From positions 1,240,001 to 1,304,000 of the forward strand of contig NZ_RCST01000001.1 in NCBI RefSeq assembly GCF_013141865.1: a DNA stretch of 64,000 bases. Direction: 5' to 3'. Position numbers and translations under genes: made by a program. Below the pieces are notes generated by a model. That model was not told the origin of the DNA and did no database searches. It saw only the letters and a program-made list of their open reading frames with translations. Positions 26,275-38,557 of this stretch are shown here, piece by piece. Positions within the stretch are counted from its first letter, which is position 1; the number at the start of each line of letters is the position of its first letter. This stretch comes from Methylomonas sp. ZR1 (GTDB lineage Bacteria; Pseudomonadota; Gammaproteobacteria; Methylococcales; Methylomonadaceae).

Positions 26275-26930
26275 CCAAGTTTTTCTCCCTTGGGCTCGAT
26301 CGGTAAGCCCGTGCATTCGTCCACACGATTTGCGTATGCGACAAAAAGATCGACAGCGCCTTTTATGAAATCGTCGCCGCCTACCGCTGTAATGAAAAGT
26401 TTCCCATGAATATTGTTAGCATCTATCAAGACAGGGGGAGTTTCATTTTGTTGTGCATGCAAAGTACAAAGTTCGATCAGTTTCAAAAGCATCTCAGACC
26501 AAAAATATCCCAAATCAAACATGCTATTGTTAAGCGAATTTATCGAGCTATTTTCTTCGGCAAAGTAGTTATTATTATGCTCTTTGCATAAAAATGATAT
26601 CCATCCACTATCGTAATTCCGTCTCGCCGGCGCGCTACAAATCTCACAAATCAGAGATGATAGAAACTCCGCCGCTTGTTCGACTGCAATGCTATAGTCA
26701 TCAACAGGCCCATGATAATAACGGAGAGTTCCAAATTTTTCTTTTACTTGAATGGCAGTAATTTCTGAATTATGTTTTGTCATTAGCTCTGAAACGACAT
26801 CGATTAAGGTGTACCATCCGTCGCCGCATTCAAATCCAAAGCACATCAAAGTTATTTTGGGGTCTGCATGTCTATCACAATAAAGTGCTGGATATTTTCT
26901 GAATAATTGCTCGTCTAATTCTGGCTTCAT
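26271..26930 (-). CDS. Zinc-binding-like conserved hypothetical protein
   Basis: A 219-aa soluble protein. The first half has CFGFECGDGWYTLIDVVSEL and QVKEKFGTLRYY, then CEICSAP...SGWISFLCKEH, a pattern I recall from phage and mobile-element proteins with a C-x2-C...C-x2-H metal site. The second half is helical. It begins 6 bp after the AAA+ gene, with a GAGGAA ribosome site overlapping that stop region, so the two are coupled. Its stop codon coincides with the IS target repeat. Function unknown; likely a partner of the AAA+ protein or of the metallophosphoesterase. Confidence 0.68.
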   Translation of the reverse strand: MKPELDEQLFRKYPALYCDRHADPKITLMCFGFECGDGWYTLIDVVSELMTKHNSEITAIQVKEKFGTLRYYHGPVDDYSIAVEQAAEFLSSLICEICSAPARRNYDSGWISFLCKEHNNNYFAEENSSINSLNNSMFDLGYFWSEMLLKLIELCTLHAQQNETPPVLIDANNIHGKLFITAVGGDDFIKGAVDLFVAYANRVDECTGLPIEPKGEKLG

Positions 26931-26936
26931 AATTCC

Positions 26937-28409
26937 TCAATGTATAATCCAATACTGGTGAGTAACATCAATTTCTTGTCGAATATCATTTGCTTGTTTC
27001 CATTGTTCCCAAGCCATATCGCCTTCAAAACTCAAGCCCGGCGATCCTTCAAGAATATATTTTCGGCCGCTAAATGTTTTTAGTTGCATTGATTTGCGAT
27101 CAAACTCTTGAATTGGCGATGTCACACGACCTGTCTGGAGACTTGGAATATATCCTACGAGGTGATGATTTCTGTTTGCCCCATCGTGATCAATTTCTCG
27201 AACTGACCAATTAATGATTGTTTCTTCTTTATTACGGTCGTCTGCTAACCTTGGCATACTAAAAACTGGTATTACAACTACATCCGGCTGATCCCAGGTC
27301 TTTTTAGGCATCGGCTTTGGAACAGGCTTATTCTGTAAATCAGATAAAATAAAATCGTCTACAGTAATTTCTAGTTTTTGGGTGGGATTGTAATCAGTGG
27401 TTGTTCGTAATACAGCCCGACCGCAGGCACCTATAAGTAATTTTTGCAGAAATCGTGGCTCTACTTTTGTACTAATTAATTTATCAACTACAGCTTCAGT
27501 TAGCTCTTCTTGAAATAACGTACCCCAATGATGCTTTTGTAGGATTTTTTTATAAACGGAATTCAATATCTTAGGCATCTCATTTGCGATCGGTGGGCTA
27601 ACTTCAATAATGGTAAAACGTGACACTATGGGTTCTGGAATTCTTTCTTGATAATTTGCTGTTGCTACCCATGCTATGTGCGAAGCGTCAATTGGTACAT
27701 CTAAGGCTTCATCAATAAATTTCGAAGCAGTTTCATTTTCAAGTAGGCTGTATAAAGAACCCAGAGAATCATAGCGTTTATCTCCGCCGGCCTTGTCAAC
27801 TTCATCGAGTAGTAGTAAAGGATTGGCGCATTTACCAGCCGCAAGTGACTGAACTACTTTCCCATAACTACCTTCTGCCCATTTTGAAGAGCTCCCACTC
27901 AATATAAATCCTGCAGTGATACTCGACATACTGATGAACTCAAAATGGGTGTTAACTAATTTCGCTAGCTCGTGACAAAAAGCTGTTTTTCCGATCCCCG
28001 GCGGCCCGGCAATCAATAATGGTTGCGCTGTAAAAATTGGGTAATCGTTAAACTTGGCTAGTGCAAATTCTTGTTTGTAATACTCGATGACTTGTAAGAA
28101 GTTAGGGAATCGATTGCTCAATTCTTCAAGGTCGCCAATTATCGTTTTCGGAATTTCGACAAGTGGTAAATATCCGTTTGTATCTTCTAAATGACCAAGC
28201 AAACGCTTGCAGGTTATACGTGAATTACTGCTGCGGCCATTTTGCTCGGCGAATTCTTCAATCTTATCCGTATCAAAAACGCGCACGAGTTTTGGTTCTT
28301 TGCAATCAACGACAGGCAAGTCATCAGTTTCATGTTGTTCGACTTCAGACTTGCCGGCTTTACGTTTTAGGTATGCTGAGAATGGTTTGTTCTTGTCATG
28401 CGTATACAT
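26937..28409 (-). CDS. AAA+ ATPase (Lon/MoxR-like AAA domain)
   Basis: A 490-aa protein with an intact AAA+ module at about residues 125-300: Walker A AGPPGIGKT, Walker B LLLLDEVDK, sensor 1 VATANY and an arginine-finger region VSRF. The sequence style (FISMSSITAGFILSG) resembles the AAA domain of Lon and of Lon-like ATPases in mobile elements, but no Ser-Lys protease domain follows. After a proline-rich linker (residues about 365-385) comes a C-terminal domain of roughly 100 residues that I do not recognise (YIPSLQTGRVTSPI). It is the first gene of an operon with the zinc protein, the metallophosphoesterase and the 106-aa protein, and it is divergent from an XRE regulator. Its substrate is unknown; unfolding or remodelling is inferred. 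Confidence 0.85.
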   Translation of the reverse strand: MYTHDKNKPFSAYLKRKAGKSEVEQHETDDLPVVDCKEPKLVRVFDTDKIEEFAEQNGRSSNSRITCKRLLGHLEDTNGYLPLVEIPKTIIGDLEELSNRFPNFLQVIEYYKQEFALAKFNDYPIFTAQPLLIAGPPGIGKTAFCHELAKLVNTHFEFISMSSITAGFILSGSSSKWAEGSYGKVVQSLAAGKCANPLLLLDEVDKAGGDKRYDSLGSLYSLLENETASKFIDEALDVPIDASHIAWVATANYQERIPEPIVSRFTIIEVSPPIANEMPKILNSVYKKILQKHHWGTLFQEELTEAVVDKLISTKVEPRFLQKLLIGACGRAVLRTTTDYNPTQKLEITVDDFILSDLQNKPVPKPMPKKTWDQPDVVVIPVFSMPRLADDRNKEETIINWSVREIDHDGANRNHHLVGYIPSLQTGRVTSPIQEFDRKSMQLKTFSGRKYILEGSPGLSFEGDMAWEQWKQANDIRQEIDVTHQYWIIH

Positions 28410-28628
28410 TTTGTTACTCGAAAATCAATAAATGGCGTTCTGGCAGTTTGACGTCAGATCGCTACTTTGGCTGTACGGATTCGTTACTGGTGCTTTTGAT
28501 AGGAATTACTATACACGACACTTCAAAAAATGTCTAACAAATAGGGTGCTGTCAAATAGGGTGCATATATCTAGCGTAGCTATAAAGACCACAGTCTAAT
28601 AAAGTGTCAGCTTTTTGCCGGTAGCAAG

Positions 28629-28946
28629 ATGACAGAAGAAACTACGCTGCCTGACTTGTCGCAATTATTTGGTAGGCGTTTAGCTGTGATACGAAAGCTC
28701 CGAGGTCTATCGCAAGAGCGATTTGCAGCAGAAAGTGGGTTAGCTCGGAGCCACGTGAGCGGCATTGAGCGGGGAAAGATCAATGTTTCGTTGAGCACAA
28801 TTGGAACGATTGCGCAGACATTGTCTGTTGAGCCCAAAGAGCTTCTGGATTTCTATTCAACGACTATATTGGAAACAAACGAAGGCGAGAAATTGCTCGG
28901 CGAGGGCGAGTTGAAGTGCACTAACGGAAAAAATATGCGGCCTTAA
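28629..28946 (+). CDS. XRE-family helix-turn-helix regulator
   Basis: A 105-aa protein whose residues about 13-70 are a standard Cro/C1-type HTH: LGSRLAVIR-like start, LSQERFAAESGLARSHVSGIERG and a helix SLSTIGTIAQTL with VEPKELL. It has the short C-terminal tail of RM-control (C protein) or mobile-element regulators. It is divergent from the AAA+ operon across 219 bp, so it probably regulates that promoter and its own. No cognate restriction genes lie next to it. Confidence 0.85.
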   Translation: MTEETTLPDLSQLFGRRLAVIRKLRGLSQERFAAESGLARSHVSGIERGKINVSLSTIGTIAQTLSVEPKELLDFYSTTILETNEGEKLLGEGELKCTNGKNMRP

Positions 28947-29819
28947 AATGTGATTACATATAAGCACCAGCAAATGATTATTAGGACAAATACCCCGTTT
29001 TTTCCAGCGTAATGCTTCATATTGCTAGTATGACGCGAGCGCAGTAACATCTGTTAATGCTACGTTAATGTCTTCCAGCATGCATACGGATTACCTGCTG
29101 GGCGTAATCATTTTTCAAGATGGGGGTGCTTGATTGTGGATAGATGTGGCAAACAGATAAGCCTGCTTCAGAGACGGTTATGAATGGCATATCCATATGA
29201 TATGGTTAGACAAAAATGCTTTGTTGCGTTTTCTAGCTAAAAATGGGCAAAATTTAACAATTAAGGGGATTATTTGTTAAGTTTTAATGTTATTATTTAT
29301 CGTAAATCAATAAGTTATGAGTATTTTGTTTTATGAGTGGTAGGAAGAACCTTTTTGAGACTTACCTTAGAACAAGCAAAAAGCCCCTACTCAGGGGTTT
29401 TTTTATAGCGCGCGAAATCTGTTTGTTCTGCGCCGTCTAAAACGCCACTTTACATATTATCCGCTGTCTATAGATACTCAGGCCCCTCGATATTTGCCGC
29501 AATAAACTCATCTGGTAAGCTAGCGTTTTAGAGGGCTACCTAAAGCACGGGGGCATATGTTTTTCGGTTTGCGCAACATTTTCATAGCGGATGACAAAAC
29601 GTGCCGGTTGATACCCGCCGAGCAGCGTTGGCAATACACCGGGTCTGACGCTGCGACTGTCACCGATTCAGTACGTTCGTTAGTTGTTTTTAGACTGGAA
29701 GCTACACACCTGAATTGGTGCAGGATTGCTAATAAAGTGGCGGCCGGCATTGTTTTGCATGGATAACTTTTGCATTTTTATGCGTTGCGCAACCGCTGAA
29801 TGTTGCAGGGTTTATCGCG
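28947..29819. other. Gene-free stretch with one strong terminator
   Basis: I see no convincing protein gene or tRNA in these 870 bp. The middle (about 29210-29340) is AT-rich. A Rho-independent terminator lies at 29378-29404. The frames at 29520-29766 on both strands overlap each other, lack ribosome sites and match nothing. Confidence 0.5.
29378..29404 (+). terminator. Rho-independent terminator
   Basis: An A-tract, then GCCCCT-ACTC-AGGGG and seven or more T. The stem of about 10 bp with flanking A and T tracts can work in both directions. No gene ends just upstream, so it may end an unseen small RNA. Confidence 0.75.
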
Positions 29820-30220
29820 GTGATTAAGGACACGCTGATTAAATTCTTCGACCCGCTCAGGGTTAACCAGCAGCGAAATCGGCATGCTGAGCGTTTTCTG
29901 CAGATCCGCTTCCAACGAATTCCCATCCACTTGACTTCAATTGTGTCTGTGGCGATACCTATTGCCGCCGGCTTGCTGCAATGGTCGCTATGGTCCGCGC
30001 TGTCGCCCCTGACCTGGAGTTTGTTTTACCCGGCGGTATTTTTAAGTGCTTACTTGGGAGGGGTGCTTAGCGGCCTGCTTGCTACGGCAATGGCCGTTTC
30101 AATGGGTATCTATTTTTTTATCCCGCCTGCGGGAAGTTTTAACATTGCGGACGTGCGCTATTACTATTCCACGGCGATTTTTGCCTTGATGGGGCTGTCG
30201 TTTAATCTGGCTTTCGAACA

Positions 30221-33748
<3,528 letters not shown>

Positions 33749-33755
33749 GATACCC

Positions 33756-34751
33756 ATGCCTAATAATCCGATTTTGATCGTGGATGACGAACCCGCGAAT
33801 TTGGCGATACTTCGTGAAATTCTGGAGCCTACCTATCGTTTGGTGTTTGCGCGTAACGGTGAGGAAACCCTGCTGGCAGTTGCCAAACACCGGCCGAGTT
33901 TAATTTTGCTAGATATTCAGATGCCGGATATGAACGGCTACCAAGTTTGTCGGGCTTTGAAAGCCGATCCGGTCACCGAAACCATCCCGGTCATATTCGT
34001 CACGGCTTTATCCGACTTGGGCGATGAAGAGCAAGGGTTTGCGGTGGGTTGTGTGGATTACTTGAGTAAGCCTGTTGTACCCAGTCTGGTGCGGGCGCGA
34101 GTAAAAACCCATTTATCATTGGTAAGAGCGACGCAGTTGGAAAAAAGCCACCGCGACGCCATCTATATGTTGGGCGAAGCCGGCCACTATAACGACAACG
34201 ATACCGGGGTACATATTTGGCGGATGGCCGCTTATGCTAAAGCCTTGGCCTTAAATGTCGGCTGGACGTGTGCCGATGCCGAATTGCTGGAGTTTGCCGC
34301 GACGATGCATGATACCGGCAAAATCGGCGTGCCCGATGCGGTACTGAGTAAACCGGGTGCGCTGGATGAAGACGAATGGCGCATCATGCGCCGGCATTGC
34401 CAGATTGGTTACGATATTCTATCGAAAAGCGATGCACCGATTTTTAAACTGGCGGCCGAAGTGGCCTTGTCGCATCACGAAAAATGGGACGGCACCGGCT
34501 ACCCGAATGGGCTGGCTAACCTCAATATTCCCGAATCGGTGCGTATCGTCGGGGTGGCCGACGTGTTCGACGCGCTGACCATGCGCCGGCCTTATAAAGA
34601 AGCATGGCCGGTCGATAAGGCGGTCGCGACTATCCGCGAAGGCGCCGCGCAGCATTTCGATCCGGCGATGGTGACCTGTTTTCTGGACATCCAACCGCAA
34701 ATTTTGCAAATCAAGGCCGACTGGGAAACGCGCGAATTGGCGAAAATTTGA
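33756..34751 (+). CDS. HD-GYP response regulator (probable c-di-GMP phosphodiesterase)
   Basis: A 331-aa protein: REC domain, residues 1-125, with phosphoacceptor Asp53 (LLDIQMPDMNG) and Lys in YLSKPV. An HD-GYP domain, about 140-320, follows with MHDTGKIGVPD and HHEKWDGTGYP. The conserved HD pair and the GYP triplet are intact, so it can bind metals and likely breaks down cyclic di-GMP. It starts 7 bp after the hybrid kinase gene and is surely its partner: the HPt of the kinase would pass phosphate to Asp53. Confidence 0.9.
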   Translation: MPNNPILIVDDEPANLAILREILEPTYRLVFARNGEETLLAVAKHRPSLILLDIQMPDMNGYQVCRALKADPVTETIPVIFVTALSDLGDEEQGFAVGCVDYLSKPVVPSLVRARVKTHLSLVRATQLEKSHRDAIYMLGEAGHYNDNDTGVHIWRMAAYAKALALNVGWTCADAELLEFAATMHDTGKIGVPDAVLSKPGALDEDEWRIMRRHCQIGYDILSKSDAPIFKLAAEVALSHHEKWDGTGYPNGLANLNIPESVRIVGVADVFDALTMRRPYKEAWPVDKAVATIREGAAQHFDPAMVTCFLDIQPQILQIKADWETRELAKI

Positions 34752-34922
34752 TAGATACTGATAAGCTTTTTGCTGCCGACATGCCGATTTTGAAGATGCA
34801 GGGCTATTCAGTCAGAGCAGTTGCTCCCGGCAATTTTTAGGAAAAATACTTCTCAGTCGGCTATTGCCATGCGTCGGTGTTCTGCGCATACTTGCGGCTA
34901 AGTTTTATCAGTATCAACAGGG

Positions 34923-36086
34923 ATGAAAACGTCAAAAATCCTACCGCCAGCCATCAATAGTGCTCCAAGCTGCGCCATCAGCGCGATTCGCCAGGCAAAG
35001 ACTTTGGAAATCTCGCTGTCCGGAGACTGGGTGCTGGATGCGCAATTACCCGCTTTGGAACCCATACTCGCGCAGATTGAAACCCAGGCTATCGAAAAAA
35101 TTGTCGTGTCTACGGCGGCGCTTGGCCGTTGGGACAGCATGTTGGTGACGGAATTAATTAAGCTAATTGATTACGCCGAGCAAAAACAGGTGGCTGTGGA
35201 TAAGACCAGCTTGCCGGCATCGATTCAAGGCTTGTTGGCTCTGGTTGCCGCCGTGCCGGAGCGCGTCGATGCGCACCGCGAGCAAACCCAGAGGTCGTGG
35301 TCGCAGGCTTTGGCGGTCAGCACCGGAAAAGCCATTCAGCATGGCAAGGAGATGTTGATTTTTGTCGGGGAAATGATGATCAGCATCTTCGCTACGCTGC
35401 GCGGACAAGCCCACTTTCGCCGCCAGGATTTATGGCTGTATATTCAAGAGTGCGGGCCGTCGGCGTTGCCTATCGTCACCTTGATCAGCTTGTTGGTGGG
35501 GCTGATTCTGGCCTTCGTCGGCGCGGTGCAGTTGTCTTTGTTCGGCGCGCAAATTTACATTGCTAACCTGGTTAGTCTGGGTATGACCCGGGAAATGGGC
35601 GGTTTGATGACGGCCATTATTATGTCCGGCCGCACCGGCGCCGCGTATGCCGCGCAGATTGGCACGATGCACGTCAACAGCGAAATCGATGCGTTAAAAA
35701 CCATGAACCTGGACCCGATGGCGTTTCTGGTGTTGCCGCGCATGTTGGCCTTGATCATCATCATGCCGCTTTTATGTCTTTATGCCGATTTGATGGGCAT
35801 CATCGGCGGCGGCTTTGTGACGGTGAATTTTTTTGACGTGTCGCTGACCGAGTATCTGGACCGCACCGCCCATGCCGTGAAGATGAAGGATTTTATAATC
35901 GGTTTTGTGAAGTGCTCGGTGTTCGGGATTTTGATTGCGCTATCGGGTTGCATGCGCGGCATGCAATGCGGCCGCAGCGCCTCGGCGGTCGGCGATGCCG
36001 GCACGTCGGCGGTGGTAACCGCCATCGTGTTTATCGTCGTTGCGGACTCGGTGATGACCATCATCTGCAACCGGCTGGGGATTTAG
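34923..36086 (+). CDS. Mla-type ABC permease with an N-terminal STAS-like domain
   Basis: A 387-aa protein. Residues about 25-115 form a STAS-like domain (TLEISLSGDWVLDAQLPALE), and residues 150-385 are the MlaE/YrbE permease with five or so membrane helices and the conserved GMTREMGGLMTAIIMSGRTGAAYAAQIGTM loop. Family knowledge: MlaE forms the inner membrane channel of MCE phospholipid transporters. In E. coli Mla the STAS protein (MlaB) is a separate polypeptide. Here it is fused to the permease. It opens a four-gene operon of permease, ATPase, MCE protein and lipoprotein. Confidence 0.9.
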   Translation: MKTSKILPPAINSAPSCAISAIRQAKTLEISLSGDWVLDAQLPALEPILAQIETQAIEKIVVSTAALGRWDSMLVTELIKLIDYAEQKQVAVDKTSLPASIQGLLALVAAVPERVDAHREQTQRSWSQALAVSTGKAIQHGKEMLIFVGEMMISIFATLRGQAHFRRQDLWLYIQECGPSALPIVTLISLLVGLILAFVGAVQLSLFGAQIYIANLVSLGMTREMGGLMTAIIMSGRTGAAYAAQIGTMHVNSEIDALKTMNLDPMAFLVLPRMLALIIIMPLLCLYADLMGIIGGGFVTVNFFDVSLTEYLDRTAHAVKMKDFIIGFVKCSVFGILIALSGCMRGMQCGRSASAVGDAGTSAVVTAIVFIVVADSVMTIICNRLGI

Positions 36087-36088
36087 CC

Positions 36089-36880
36089 ATGGCCGAGGCC
36101 TGCATCACAGTCAAAGACCTGACCATGACTTACGGCGATTTCGTGATTCAGCGCGATCTAAATTTTACGATCAATCGCGGCGACGTGTTTATCATCATGG
36201 GCGGTAACGGCTGCGGAAAAACCACTCTGCTGCGGCATATGATAGGCTTGAAATCGCCGGCAAAAGGCGACGTTTGTTATGGCGAGCAAGGGCTATGGCA
36301 AGCCAATCCCAAAGCCCGCCAGCAGATTCTGGCGCGTACCGGGGTGTTGTTTCAAAGCGGTGCTTTGCTCAGCTCGATGACCTTAGCCGAAAACGTAGCG
36401 CTGCCGATTACCGAAGCCACCCAGTTGCCACCTAAAAAGGTGCGGGAGATTGTCTCCTATAAATTAGCTTTGGTTGGCTTGGCCGGATTTGAAGATTATT
36501 ATCCCTCCGAGCTCAGCGGCGGCATGCAGAAGCGCGCCGGCCTGGCGCGAGCCATGGCCTTGGATCCGGAGATTCTATTTTTCGACGAACCCTCGGCTGG
36601 GCTTGATCCCATCACCGCCAAATTGCTGGACGATCTGATTCTAAGTTTGAGTAGCGCTTTGTCGGCCACCATCGTCGTGGTCACTCACGATCTGGACAGT
36701 ATTTTCGCGATTGGCAACAACTCGGTATTTCTGGATGCGGAAACCCGCACCAATATCGACGGTGGTTCCCCGCAAAAACTGCTGCACGAATCCAAACACC
36801 CCAACGTGATTCGATTTTTAAATCGCGGCGACCAAACCGAGCAAAATAGCAATCATAGACACATGAGGAGTCCGGCGTGA
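36089..36880 (+). CDS. Mla-type ABC transporter ATPase
   Basis: A 263-aa ATPase from ATG 36089, two bases after the permease stop. Longer upstream starts lie inside the permease gene and are rejected. Walker A is GGNGCGKTT, the signature is LSGGMQKRAGLARAM and Walker B is EILFFDEPSAGLDPITA followed by the His switch in VVVTHD. This is the MlaF class of ATPases that power MCE transport. Its stop overlaps the GTG of the next gene by four bases. Confidence 0.92.
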   Translation: MAEACITVKDLTMTYGDFVIQRDLNFTINRGDVFIIMGGNGCGKTTLLRHMIGLKSPAKGDVCYGEQGLWQANPKARQQILARTGVLFQSGALLSSMTLAENVALPITEATQLPPKKVREIVSYKLALVGLAGFEDYYPSELSGGMQKRAGLARAMALDPEILFFDEPSAGLDPITAKLLDDLILSLSSALSATIVVVTHDLDSIFAIGNNSVFLDAETRTNIDGGSPQKLLHESKHPNVIRFLNRGDQTEQNSNHRHMRSPA

Positions 36881-37869
36881 GCAAACAAGCCAATCCACTC
36901 GCCATCGGCGCGTTTTTGGTCGGCGCGTTGATCCTGCTGACGGCGGGCGTGATGATCTTTGGTGGCAGCGATTTTTTTAAGGACAAAAAACGCTTCGTGA
37001 TTTTTTTCGATTCCGCGTTGAATGGCTTGAATGTCGGCGCGCCGGTTAAATTGCAGGGTGTGCAGATTGGTAACGTCAACGAAATTTCCTTGGTGATGGA
37101 TTCTGCAACCGGCCGGATTTTCAAGCCGGTGGTGATCGAAATCGACCCGGCCTTGCTGCAGGACTTGTCTGTAGAGCAATCGGGTGGCCACAGTAAAAAA
37201 CAGCGCATGCAAGACGCACAAAGGCTGATAGATGCTGGTTTGAAGGGCCGGTTAGAGACGCAGAGCTTGCTGACCGGCTTACTCTATGTCGATCTTAATT
37301 TTTATAGCGATAAACCGGTCAATCTGATTAAGCTGGATTACAAAAATCTGCCGGAATTGCCCAGCGTGCCGACCACAGTCGACGAAATCCGCAATACCGC
37401 CGATGAAATTCTCAATCGCGCGCGTCAGCTGCCGGTCGAGGAGATGATGAAGAATTTGGCGGATACCCTCAGCGAAATGCGTAGTTTGCTGCAATCCGAC
37501 GACACCAAGCAATCGTTGGCTGCTTTAGCTAAATCCTTACAGGAAACTCAGCGTTTGATGGCGACGTTAAACAATCAGATCGGACCGTTGATGAGCAACG
37601 CCAATGGCGCTTTGAGCGATACCCGCACCACCTTGCAGGACTTTAACAAGGAATTGTTGCCGGTGTTGAAAGCCGCCGAACAAAGTCTGAACGCCGCTAC
37701 CAAGGTGATGGAAGGCTCGCAAAACGCTTTGACCGCTGTCGAAACCTTGGCCGCGCCGGATGCGCAACTGGGGCAAGCCTTGGTGGAAATGCGCAATGCC
37801 GCCCGGTCCTTGAAGGATTTAACAGAGTCGCTGGAAAGGCGGCCGGAGTCGTTGATATACGGCAAATAG
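36877..37869 (+). CDS. MCE (MlaD-like) periplasmic lipid-binding protein
   Basis: A 330-aa protein with an N-terminal membrane anchor (IGAFLVGALILLTAGVMIF) and an MCE domain at about residues 40-150 (FFDSALNGLNVGAPVKLQG, VQIGNV). Its C-terminal half is a long helical segment rich in Q and L (LPVLKAAEQSLNAATKVM). These helices resemble the needle that lets some MCE proteins span the periplasm. It starts with GTG overlapping the ATPase stop. It is expected to form a hexameric ring with the permease. Confidence 0.92.
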   Translation: MSKQANPLAIGAFLVGALILLTAGVMIFGGSDFFKDKKRFVIFFDSALNGLNVGAPVKLQGVQIGNVNEISLVMDSATGRIFKPVVIEIDPALLQDLSVEQSGGHSKKQRMQDAQRLIDAGLKGRLETQSLLTGLLYVDLNFYSDKPVNLIKLDYKNLPELPSVPTTVDEIRNTADEILNRARQLPVEEMMKNLADTLSEMRSLLQSDDTKQSLAALAKSLQETQRLMATLNNQIGPLMSNANGALSDTRTTLQDFNKELLPVLKAAEQSLNAATKVMEGSQNALTAVETLAAPDAQLGQALVEMRNAARSLKDLTESLERRPESLIYGK

Positions 37870-37895
37870 ATTGGGTTGTTAATAGATTTAACCGG

Positions 37896-38495
37896 ATGAA
37901 TATGAAACACATAATTTATTTGCCAATGCTACTTTCAGCGCTGTTGTTGACCGCTTGCAGTAGTCAGCCGGTGCAGTTTTACATGTTGAGCGCCGAAACC
38001 GACACGCCGTCTGTTGCCGCCGTGTTACCGGCCGATACGGTGTTGGGCTTAGGCCCGATTCATTTGCCGGCGTATTTGGACAGGCCGCAGCTAGTCACTG
38101 CGCTGAGCGAGCATCAATATGAATTGGACGACCAACATCGCTGGGCTGAACGTCTGGATGACAATATTGCCCGGGTTTTGCGGCTTTCTTTAGCCAAACA
38201 ACTGGGCATAGACCAAGTGGTTCGCTATCCCTGGACACCGCGTCAGGCTATCGATTACCAAATCAGCTTTGATATTCTCGAGTTACATCAAACCGCCAGC
38301 GGCCAAAGCCGCTTCTCCGTGCAATGGCAGTTAAAAAAAGCCGAACAAGTCGTGCTTGGAAAACGCTTCGAATGCAGCGAAGCGGCAGGTAAGGGCGCTG
38401 AAGCCAGTGTCGCTGCGCAAAGCCGTTGCTTGACTCGCTTTAGTATTGAATTGGCTCATGAAATTGCCGGACTGGGCTCAATTCTCCACCGTTGA
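37896..38495 (+). CDS. Auxiliary lipoprotein of an MCE transporter (PqiC-like)
   Basis: A 199-aa lipoprotein: the signal peptide ends in a lipobox LLTACS. The rest (FYMLSAE, LGLGPIHLPAYLDRPQLV, and the ALSLAK-like helix) matches the ABC-transport auxiliary lipoprotein family PF03886 (PqiC, YmbA). Such proteins sit in the outer membrane and receive the far end of the MCE assembly. A second ATG two codons downstream is also possible. It ends the operon, which is convergent with the adenylate cyclase gene. Confidence 0.85.
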   Translation: MNMKHIIYLPMLLSALLLTACSSQPVQFYMLSAETDTPSVAAVLPADTVLGLGPIHLPAYLDRPQLVTALSEHQYELDDQHRWAERLDDNIARVLRLSLAKQLGIDQVVRYPWTPRQAIDYQISFDILELHQTASGQSRFSVQWQLKKAEQVVLGKRFECSEAAGKGAEASVAAQSRCLTRFSIELAHEIAGLGSILHR

Positions 38496-38557
38496 AAGCG
38501 GCTAAGATCATCTGATCGTTCTGCTGGAACGCCATTTTTAGGTGTCGCTGCTACGGC

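Noticed and set aside
29520..29766. Frames on both strands in the gene-free stretch
   Set aside because: They overlap each other, lack ribosome sites and match no family; probably chance frames.
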